Below, one piece after another: positions 31,737 to 39,303 of a stretch of DNA of 64,000 nucleotides (position 1 is the first letter of the stretch; each line of letters starts with the position of its first letter). A program made the translations under genes and the position numbers. The DNA comes from Phytophthora colocasiae. Taxonomy: Eukaryota; Oomycota; Peronosporomycetes; Peronosporales; Peronosporaceae. Under the pieces are notes generated by a model, which saw only the letters and a program-made list of their open reading frames with translations, was not told the origin of the DNA and ran no database searches. Location: NCBI GenBank assembly GCA_018806915.1, contig JAGKQI010000098.1, positions 434,001-498,000 of the forward strand, written 5' to 3'.

Positions 31737-32766
31737 CGTCATGGTTGTGATCGACCAACTTACGAAGAGGGCTCACTTTGTACCGGGGAAGGTGACTGAC
31801 AATGCTCAAGATGTTGCAAGACACTACCAGCAAGAGATCTTTCGACTCCACGGCTTACCGAGTGTTGTTCTCTCCGACCGTGACTCGAAGTTTACCTCAT
31901 CGTTCTGGACCAAGCTCTGCGAACTGCTGAAGGTGGAGCAGAAGCTAACAACTTCTTTTCGTCCTCAAGGAGACGGTGTTACCGAGCGACTGAACCAAAC
32001 GCTGGAAAACTACCTACGAGCATTTTCCAACGCCGATTCGAATGACTGGGATGAACATCTTTCGCTAGCAGAATTTGCGTACAACGCGCGATTCCAAGCG
32101 GCGATCCAAATGTCGCCTTTCGAGGCTGACATCGGATACATTCCAAGTACACCGGCAACGTTGAATCTACCAGACCAGCCATCTCGCACAACGAAGCATT
32201 CGGAATTCCTACTTCAGCAGGCTGACTTGCTCGCAAAAGCTCGACGATGTATTGCTGCTTCTCAAGAACGGATGGCAGACCTTTTCAACAAAAACCGACG
32301 TGCCCAAACGTTCCAAGTCGGTGCTGAAGTTTTACTTTGTGGCGAAAACTTGTCAGCTAAGGACATGGGTACGACGAAGAAGAAACTTGGTGCGCGATGG
32401 GTAGGACCGTTTACGGTTTCCAAGTGCATTGGCCGAGGCTACTACCAGCTCAAGCTACCACCAGCTATTCGAATGCACCCGGTTTTCCACACCAGCATGC
32501 TGAAACCTTACATCGCTGCTGAAAATCGCCGTGCGAATCAGCGAATTTTTAAGGTTCGACTCCATGATGGAACTGAAGGCGAGCTTGTCGAAGACATCAT
32601 CAACCACAAGGCGTCACGCCGACAGACCCTTTACGAAGTAAAATGGCTCGGTCAGTCCAAAACGACATGGGAACCAGCTTCCAACCTGCAAACCATTGAA
32701 GGTCTCATACAGCGATACCATCAACGCACGGGAGGCCTTCGTTCGAGGGAGGGAATGTCACGATAA
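31585..32766 (+). CDS. Gypsy integrase C-terminal part with chromodomain
   Basis: Begins inside the zinc finger (CEICVRIK), then the catalytic core with MDFIVQLP (Asp), SDRDSKFTSSFW (Asp) and TERLNQTLENYL (Glu), a GAEVLL/WVGPF SH3-like region, and a chromodomain at the end (VEDIINHK, LYEVKWLG, TWEPASNL). The catalytic triad is complete, but the frame is separate from reverse transcriptase. Confidence 0.88.
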   Translation: MKGCEICVRIKSRNEKPPGLLNSHAIPTKRWTHIAMDFIVQLPLTSRGYNSVMVVIDQLTKRAHFVPGKVTDNAQDVARHYQQEIFRLHGLPSVVLSDRDSKFTSSFWTKLCELLKVEQKLTTSFRPQGDGVTERLNQTLENYLRAFSNADSNDWDEHLSLAEFAYNARFQAAIQMSPFEADIGYIPSTPATLNLPDQPSRTTKHSEFLLQQADLLAKARRCIAASQERMADLFNKNRRAQTFQVGAEVLLCGENLSAKDMGTTKKKLGARWVGPFTVSKCIGRGYYQLKLPPAIRMHPVFHTSMLKPYIAAENRRANQRIFKVRLHDGTEGELVEDIINHKASRRQTLYEVKWLGQSKTTWEPASNLQTIEGLIQRYHQRTGGLRSREGMSR

Positions 32767-33081
32767 CTTCTCGATGAACAGCTGGAGAGCGTCGAAGCTA
32801 CTACTAGCGGACTGCGAAGCAAGAAGCCAAGATTACTACGCAGTCGTGCTCAGCAGATTGCTGTCGTGCTGCTTCCAGCTGTGATTTACCATTGCGTTTT
32901 TCATGTTCGACAAGTAAGTTAGGAGAACAGATAACTGCAAAACAATCAGATCTCAATTTACCTTGTTCAAGAACAACTAGTTGATTGTTAACGTCGACGG
33001 CAAGCTTGCCTGAGTCTTTCAACTACATTACTCCTCTGCTAGTGCTACCATCTACACAATAAGTGACGACTTATTGCGACA
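32756..33081 (+). repeat. 3' LTR of Gypsy element
   Basis: Identical to 27424-27749; preceded by the polypurine tract and followed by target duplication GGCAA. Confidence 0.93.
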
Positions 33082-34941
33082 GGCAACCAGTCGAGCTTTG
33101 AACCTCTCCAGCTCGCCGTTGCTCGCAAACTTAATCTTGTACACCCATTTAGATGTCACAACGTTGGCATCGGTAGGTGTCTCGACCAATTCCCAGGTAC
33201 CATTTGCTTGTAGGTCAGCCAGTTCTTTTTCCATGGCTGCTTTCCACTGGGTCCAGTATTCGCTGCGCATGGCTTCGTCAACAGTGCGGGGCTCTTTAAC
33301 ATGGTCCGACGCGCGGATGGTCAAAAGTGCGTAAGCCGGTCCGGCAAATGCGTCGATAAAAGACTGTGGTAACTCGAAATCTGCTGGCTTTTCTGGCTGT
33401 CGCCTCCCGAAGACTCGGCGCAGCGCGCCCGCAGAAATTGGACGGCCATGGTCTTCATGAACACCTTCTTCGGTATCTGCATTGAGTTCCGAGTCGGTAT
33501 TTGAGTCTGAAGCCGGTTTATCCTGAGGATTATCTTCTTCTTCATGAAGACGGTTTAGTACTTCAGCTGTCTCTGGACTGGAGATATCCAACTTATTCAC
33601 GTTTTGAACGTCCGGACTTGTAGTAAACCTCTTCGTTCGTGGTAACAGCAGGAAGTAGCCTTTCTGGGTGGACGATATGCCGACGACGATAGCCTTTTCA
33701 GCTCTTTTAGCTAGGCTGCGGCCTTTCTTGTGTTGAACGTGCACAGTACACTTGGATCCAAACCGCAAAATATGCGAGACTCGTGGTTGTTTTCCAGTTA
33801 GTACGTGCAGGGGTGACTTGTAGTCGGCGTTTGCGCGTGTCGGAATCCGATTACGAATGTATGATGCGTACAATACTGCATCTCCCCAGTATCGCTGTGG
33901 AAGAGACGATGCCCACAGCATTGCTCGTGCCGAGTTCATCAATGTCCGGTGGAAACGTTCGGCTTTCCCGTTGGAGGCAGACGTGTTGGGGTGCGTATCC
34001 TGGAGACGTATGCCGTGTTGTGCGACGTACGCTTGGAACTTGTGGTTTGCGAATTCTCCCCCTCCATCGGAGCGTATAACCTTGATCTTCAAGTCGTACT
34101 GACGTTGGAATTCTGATGCAAATTCCACAAAGCGGTCAAAAGCTTCGCTTTTGGCATGGAGCAGATATATCTTGTTGTAGTTTGACGCGTGATCCACGAT
34201 CGTGAAGATGTGACGGTGCCCATTTCTGTCTGGACGAAGGTCCGTCTTCAAGTCCATTGATATGACGGCTCCAACTTCATCTGTCGGGGCAGAGTCAGAA
34301 GTGTCTATGACGGGCTGTTTGTTGCGCGATTGCTTGGCTTCAGCGCAGGCCATACAAAACTTGACCTTCTTATTTGTCAGGGAGATACCGTTCGCCAGAT
34401 TCTTGTTGACCATCCGCAACAGGTCCTGGTAGTTGACATGCCCGAGACGTTCGTGCCACTGCTCCAGGGAAGTTTCAGGAACATCCACAAAGAATGCTTG
34501 GGCATCTCCTCGGCGTTCATCTATAGTGTCTGCAACGATCATCCACAGCCCTTTGTGCTCGATTGCTTCTCCAATGATCGATCCGTCGGGAGATAAGAAT
34601 GCGCATCGATCCGCGAAGTTGAATGTCAGTCCACGGGCGCGGAGCTGAGTTAGCGATACTAGATTTCGCCGAAGTGACTCGCAGTAGTACACATTTGTGA
34701 GTAGAATCTTGTGCTTGGTCCCGTTTACTGTAGTTTCAAGGAGACAGTTACCTTTGTGAGTAGCAGTGATGGTTTGCGAGTTCGCGACGTTGATTGTCAG
34801 GTGTGCAGGCTCAAGGCCGAAGAGCATGCGTTTATCACCGCACATGTGATGAGTTGCTCCTGAATCCAGGATCCACTCAGGTGGTGCTGAATTGCGAGTT
34901 GACTTGGATGCAGCGTACCACAGGTGTGCTTCTGTTATCAT
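33082..34941 (-). CDS. Copia 1 pol, N-terminal part: protease, integrase, start of reverse transcriptase
   Basis: Starts MITEAHLWYAAS at 34941. Protease motif WILDSGATHHMCG; integrase zinc finger (WHERLGHVNY, CMACAEAK); catalytic core with SMDLKTD, IRSDGGGEF and GKAERFHRT; then Ser/Glu-rich linker and the first reverse-transcriptase blocks (WKAAMEKELADL, SKWVYKIKF). The frame is cut at 33082 by the Gypsy LTR and continues in phase at 27423. Confidence 0.9.
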
Positions 34942-36169
34942 CTGTACTCGTGGTTATCGAATCCGTGTCAGCAGTGATGTTGTGTGCTTGGCCTTGCTGT
35001 TTAAGTGCGGCCTTGACTCGCTTAAGATCTGGGCAGGCGGGGCCGCGGTGGCCTTCTTTGTCACATACGTAACAAATCAACTTTTGACCAGGTTTTGCCG
35101 ATGCTGTGAGAGCATGGTTCTGGTTGTTTCGGCCGTTTTGTTTTGATTGTGTTTGTCGGGGGGCGGATTCTTGGGGTGGATTGGGGTTGGATTGCTGGTT
35201 ACCGCTCTTCTTTTCGTTTCCTGTTGGAGGCCGACCAGGACGATCACGTTTTCGCCCGTCACCACGCAAATCAACCAGTAGTGCTAGGATGCGATCAACT
35301 TCGAGTAAGTAGTCAGTGTTAGTACGGTCGATTTTGGAAATCAGAGTACTCGATAGATCAGGACACGCGTAAGAGCAAAATGTTTCCAACACTAAAAGGC
35401 TGTGATCACCACTCATCAGTCCGGCAACATACTTCAGGTAATCCAGATATTCTGTCCATGAGTCTTGGGGCCGTTTACCAGATGTTAGTCGTTTGCATAG
35501 CTGGATTTGGCTTAACTTACAGCCATACTCCGACTTCAGCTTCATCTTAAAGTCATCATAGCTAAAACTAGGTTTAGCTCTGCGCCATTGCGCTATGTTT
35601 CCATGAAAGAATCAGGACGCCTTTCCTTCTAGGAAGTTGACCAATACGGAGGCCTTGAGTTGAGACGTCCATCGCGAGTTGTTAATCATGGATTCCGTGC
35701 TGATGGCCTGCTCGTATTCTAGGATGAAATATTCAAATCCAGAGCCTAGCCCCGGGTATACTTCTTGTCCTCCAAACTTGCGGCAGTTCAGATCTTTCAG
35801 TTTAGGTTGCCGAGGCGATGGATTTACTCCGGCATGAGCTGCTTGTAAGGCTCTTTTAAGTTGCGCTACCTCGTCGATTAGCATGGGGGTTTTAGCTGCC
35901 TGGGCCCGCAACTCGGCGATTTCGGCTTCCAGTTGAGGTTGTTGTTGGGCGTGGGCGGTTCTCATACGATCCATTTGCTCACGGATACTGTCTAGGTCTT
36001 TCATCATTTGCGCTGCAGCCACGGACTGCTGGCGCAACTCAGCATGTAGTTCGGCTACATCAGCTGGGTCGATTTCGGTTTTAATGTCGGGTTCTGCACT
36101 GGCAGCTTCCATGTCATCGTCGAGGCTCCGGCGAACGCGACTTGGTTTTGTTTCATTGGGGTTCATCAT
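34877..36169 (-). CDS. Copia 1 gag, interrupted by one in-frame TGA
   Basis: Starts MMNPNETKPS at 36169. An N-terminal coiled coil is followed by a Copia-type gag domain; the TGA at 35612-35614 interrupts it after FLEGKAS, and the same frame reads on FFHGNIAQWRRAK and then to 34877 with a CYVCDKEGHRGPAC zinc knuckle. The stop sits where a Trp would fit, so a point nonsense mutation is likely. The gag frame overlaps pol by 65 nt, with pol offset by one base; whether this is programmed or an indel is unknown. Confidence 0.82.
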
Positions 36170-36299
36170 ATTGCCCGGACGCTGCGCGAGTGCAAGTTGA
36201 AGTTGAAGTTGTCACACGTCGCAGATTCTCACACGTCGCAGGTTTCACACGTCACAGATATGTTGTAACGGAAGTCGAGTCTTCAGAAGGAGCCGCAAT

Positions 36300-36313
36300 T
36301 TGGGCTCATAACC
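36300..36313 (-). promoter_or_regulatory. Half-tRNA primer-binding site of Copia 1
   Basis: Immediately inside the 5' LTR the minus strand reads GGTTATGAGCCCAA, the complement of the anticodon stem-loop of initiator tRNA-Met (CAT anticodon within GGGCTCATAACC). The element therefore probably uses a 5' tRNA half as primer, as Drosophila copia does. Confidence 0.7.
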
Positions 36314-36653
36314 TATTGCACTAGCAGGAAGTCCGACCGAAGACACACAAAGCAGTAGTCGTTTAGGAGACGTTTGTGTATTAGATGGTAAAAGTGAGAA
36401 TGAGAAAGAAAACGACGAATGCACAAGGGTTGCTACCCTTGGGTCTCCTCTGTGGGAAGAGTGACGACAGTGCTCCCCATACGCACAGGATCCTTCATCC
36501 GGACCTGAATGAGGTTAGTTATGGTCGTCTGTCCTTCGGTGTTGTTCGTATGAGCGTATGAAATGGGAGAAATCACTTGATGTAGTAGTTGAGGGCTTCC
36601 ATCGACCCTCATGTAGCGAGTGAAGTTGAAGCGAGACTTTCAGCTTTGCAACA
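36314..36653 (-). repeat. 5' LTR of Copia element 1
   Basis: 340 bp, identical to 25731-26070; bordered outside by target duplication GAACC and inside by the primer-binding site. Confidence 0.93.
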
Positions 36654-36893
36654 GAACCGAGCCTCAATTTTCTTACATGCAACGACGACTTCAAGCATTT
36701 TACTCATGGGCTCAGCTCCTTTCGACAGGCGCTAATGGCGACAGAACTTTTGGTGGTTAAAGGACCAATGCCGATACACACCGGTAACTACATGCTTCTC
36801 GATACAAAGTATTCGAGCGGTTTCACCTGCGAAACAAGGCGCGTACTAACTAATACTCTTTAGGCTTTCGATGCAGCAACCGCTAATGTTTTC

Positions 36894-37147
36894 TGTCAGA
36901 GATTGCAGTGGTGTCGATCTCCGCTGTTTTACAGTGTCAAGTGTGACCTTAAATGATGTTACCATTAGGTGGATTGACTCACGTTTATACTGAGACTAGT
37001 ACTAGCATACTCTAAGCTAGAGGAGGTTTTTTCCGCAAGGTTTCCTCCTCAATCCCAATCTTTCCGTGGACATCCTGTTGTTCTCGTGTCTTGCTCTGCT
37101 CTACCAAGTGTGCTACAGCACTCCATTCTACTGCGTGTGTGCCCTCA
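36894..37147 (+). repeat. 5' LTR of Copia element 2
   Basis: 254 bp, starts TGTCAG and ends CCCTCA; about 1.2% different from the 3' LTR. Confidence 0.92.
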
Positions 37148-37161
37148 GGTTATGAGCCCAA
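37148..37161 (+). promoter_or_regulatory. Half-tRNA primer-binding site of Copia 2
   Basis: GGTTATGAGCCCAA directly after the 5' LTR, the same 14 nt as in Copia 1 and complementary to the anticodon region of initiator tRNA-Met. Confidence 0.7.
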
Positions 37162-37209
37162 GACTGTGGGGCTTTGTAGCGAACACTTGTGAACCTCTGA
37201 AGAAGAACG

Positions 37210-39303
37210 ATGGATGGGCTGAACTCTACGACTGCTGCAATTACGTCTGGAGTATCGTCAGTTGGACAAGTTGTGTCGATTCAGTCGTCTGTAACCACGA
37301 TTCCGTTGTCGGTGGCTCCTACTTTGGTTTCTACTGGAACTTCTGTGATGAACACAGCTACTAGTGCTGTTCCTGCGGGTTATGCAGCTAGTGCTGGTGG
37401 TTCAACTGAATTACCGAGTAGTGGAGTGGCACCTGTCTTGTCAGCGTGTAGTGGAAGTGGTATGGGATCTGGAAATGCTGGTGGCGTATCAAATTCCGGG
37501 TTTTCTGTGGGTCCTAGTGTACCGAACGTGCCCAACTTTAGTGGGGCGTGCTATAATTCTGGTGGCTTCAATTTTGGTGCAAATCCAAGTGGACAAGCAG
37601 GCTTTACCGGATTTGGATTTCCTCGAGCTGGATTGCCGACGACACCAATAAAAATGGACAATGTGCCTAAAATGAAAGGGAGTTTTAATCTCTACGCTGT
37701 GCAATTGCGAGCATTTTTGATTTGCGTGGGTTGTTGGAGTGTCGTGGATGGAACATTTGATCACAGTGATCCATTGCTGGGAGCGAGTTTTTCTGTGAGG
37801 GATAACGTAGCTCGTGAGGCTATTCTGTCTGGTGTCCCTGCTCAAGATGCTGAAATGATCTGCCAGGAAGACACGGCTCAAGCAATGTGGAATCGCTTTG
37901 TTGACAAGCAAACTAAGAGAGAATATTCCAATTACATCTTCGCTCGTGCTGAGTTTTACTCCAACGTGTACACGACAGACAAAAGTATTGAACAATGGTT
38001 ACGCGATATGGAGTCATTGCGAAGACAATTGTTGCACTATGGGAAGCGTGTGTCTGATGATGACTACGCAGAGACTCTTCTGGGTCATGTTGCTCGTACT
38101 CACCGCGATGTAGTACGCCAATTCTCTAAGCATTACATTGTGCGGCGTGATGGTGGTGCTGATCGCCCGGTTCCTACTGCCAATCAAGTGATGAATGCCC
38201 TTCGCGCTGAATCGGCCCTGGATGAGAAAATTGGTGCCGAAGAACAAAAACCTGTCGGGGTAGCTGCATGTGGGAAACAATCGAAGCAGAAAAATAAAAA
38301 CCAAGGAGGTAAGAATAAGCGAAAGAGAGGTACTCACAACAAGAAGACTCAGAAAGAGAAGAAACAACAAGGCAATTCTGGCGGAAAGCAGAAAGGCAAG
38401 CATGAAACTCGAACCTGCTATCACTGTGGTGAAGTTGGACATTTGCGGCCTAACTGTCCCGACCGAAATCAAGATTCCTCGGAGGACGAACGATCTGAGA
38501 AGGACTTTGCAACGTCAGAGCGCAAGCGATGGCAGAACAAGTCGGGCAATGATAGTAAGAAGAAGGTTGATGCAGTTGGTATTATCTCTCGCGATTCTTT
38601 GACTGTGAGTTCTGTGACTGAATCACGTGGTGGTTGCGAGTGGGTATTGGATTCTGCAAGCGATGTACACGTATGCAAACAACAAAATCTGCTATCAGAA
38701 CTGGAAAATGATTCAACACACGTCTTTCAAGGCTATGATGGAGGCATATCTGGTGATGAAAAAGTTGGAAATGTGCAGCTTCAGATCAAGAACAGTAAAC
38801 AGCCGCACCAAGATGTTGTCTTGAAGTTAAAGAACGTCTTGTTTAAATCTTCCGCGCCAGATAATTTACTTAGTCTTGACGTGATGGAAAAAGACGGTTG
38901 GAACTGGAAAACTGGATTCCGTGATTCTCGTCGTGTGGCATGGCTGTCGAAAGGGAAAGTGCAGTTGTTATTGGTAAAGACTCGCGGTAGATATCGTTTG
39001 GAGGCTACGCCAAGCACTGTGTTTCACGTCCCATCGCTGCGTCAATGCAGTCAAGTTGTTCAAGTTGTTAATAATGATGCTGAACGTGGTGCTACTGGTG
39101 ACCACAATGTCGCAGTCCCTGTTGAGGCTAAGAAATGCGATGCAGACTCACTTGGACGTTGGCACCTACGCTTCGCTCACTTGAACTTTCCTGCACTGAA
39201 GAAGATGGCTCGGCAACAAGTGACTGTGGGTATGAAGAACACGTTGCATGATGATCTTGACACTCCGTGTTGGAGCTGTAGGGCGGCAAAGATGACAAGA
39301 TGA
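37210..39303 (+). CDS. Copia 2 gag, protease and integrase zinc finger
   Basis: Starts MDGLNSTTAA. A low-complexity Ser/Gly/Val N-terminus (about 150 residues) precedes a Copia gag domain (YAVQLRAFLICVG, MWNRFVD, WLRDMESLRRQL, YAETLLGHV), a Lys-rich stretch, the zinc knuckle CYHCGEVGHLRPNC, protease WVLDSASDVHVC and the GAG-pre-integrase finger (WHLRFAHLNFP, CWSCRAAK). The protease reads DSAS rather than DSGA. The frame ends at 39303, where the integrase core should start. Confidence 0.85.
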   Translation: MDGLNSTTAAITSGVSSVGQVVSIQSSVTTIPLSVAPTLVSTGTSVMNTATSAVPAGYAASAGGSTELPSSGVAPVLSACSGSGMGSGNAGGVSNSGFSVGPSVPNVPNFSGACYNSGGFNFGANPSGQAGFTGFGFPRAGLPTTPIKMDNVPKMKGSFNLYAVQLRAFLICVGCWSVVDGTFDHSDPLLGASFSVRDNVAREAILSGVPAQDAEMICQEDTAQAMWNRFVDKQTKREYSNYIFARAEFYSNVYTTDKSIEQWLRDMESLRRQLLHYGKRVSDDDYAETLLGHVARTHRDVVRQFSKHYIVRRDGGADRPVPTANQVMNALRAESALDEKIGAEEQKPVGVAACGKQSKQKNKNQGGKNKRKRGTHNKKTQKEKKQQGNSGGKQKGKHETRTCYHCGEVGHLRPNCPDRNQDSSEDERSEKDFATSERKRWQNKSGNDSKKKVDAVGIISRDSLTVSSVTESRGGCEWVLDSASDVHVCKQQNLLSELENDSTHVFQGYDGGISGDEKVGNVQLQIKNSKQPHQDVVLKLKNVLFKSSAPDNLLSLDVMEKDGWNWKTGFRDSRRVAWLSKGKVQLLLVKTRGRYRLEATPSTVFHVPSLRQCSQVVQVVNNDAERGATGDHNVAVPVEAKKCDADSLGRWHLRFAHLNFPALKKMARQQVTVGMKNTLHDDLDTPCWSCRAAKMTR

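Larger units (their letters stand above)
27424..33081 (+). mobile_element. Gypsy LTR retrotransposon of chromovirus type, nested in Copia 1
   Basis: LTRs of 326 bp at 27424-27749 and 32756-33081 are identical, start TGTC and end GACA; target duplication GGCAA at 27419-27423 and 33082-33086. Order: gag, protease, reverse transcriptase, RNase H, integrase, chromodomain (Gypsy order). A polypurine stretch (GAGGGAGGGAA) precedes the right LTR. The insertion point lies in the reverse transcriptase of Copia 1. Despite identical LTRs the pol region is in three frames. The chromodomain at the end of integrase is known to steer chromovirus integration to marked chromatin. Confidence 0.95.
25731..36653 (-). 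mobile_element. Copia LTR retrotransposon (minus strand), carrying a nested Gypsy element
   Basis: LTRs of 340 bp at 25731-26070 and 36314-36653 look identical over their whole length; target-site duplication GAACC at 25726-25730 and 36654-36658. Reading from 36653 leftwards: 5' LTR, half-tRNA primer site, leader with short tandem repeats, gag with zinc knuckle, protease, integrase, reverse transcriptase, RNase H, polypurine tract (26071-26080) and 3' LTR. This is the Copia order (integrase before reverse transcriptase). Without the nested element it is about 5.26 kb. Defects: an in-frame TGA in gag (35612-35614), gag and pol in different frames, and the 5.7-kb Gypsy insertion in reverse transcriptase. 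The identical LTRs show recent insertion, with the Gypsy insertion more recent still. Confidence 0.95.
25532..36886 (+). pseudogene. Small host gene split by a Copia insertion (about 92 aa before insertion)
   Basis: Host segments outside the transposon read as one gene: 25532-25606 (MPQLVPFEKIS...), an intron of 40 nt, 25647-25730 (VQFIDMCLLKVGTDGAKDIG...), then directly 36659-36755 (EPQFSYMQRRLQAFYSW...), an intron with a TACTAAC-like branch signal and CTTTAG acceptor, and 36864-36886 ending in TAA. Codon phase is kept across the 10.9-kb Copia insertion and both introns, which argues that this was a real gene. The insertion falls after the second base pair of a GAACC target repeat inside the coding sequence and must abolish the product. 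No family is recognised. The start codon is only 39 bp from the divergent kinase start, so the true 5' end is uncertain. The first intron is unusually short. Confidence 0.4.

Noticed and set aside
35612..35614. Selenocysteine or programmed readthrough in Copia gag
   Set aside because: A point change of a Trp codon is simpler, and no supporting RNA structure was found by eye.
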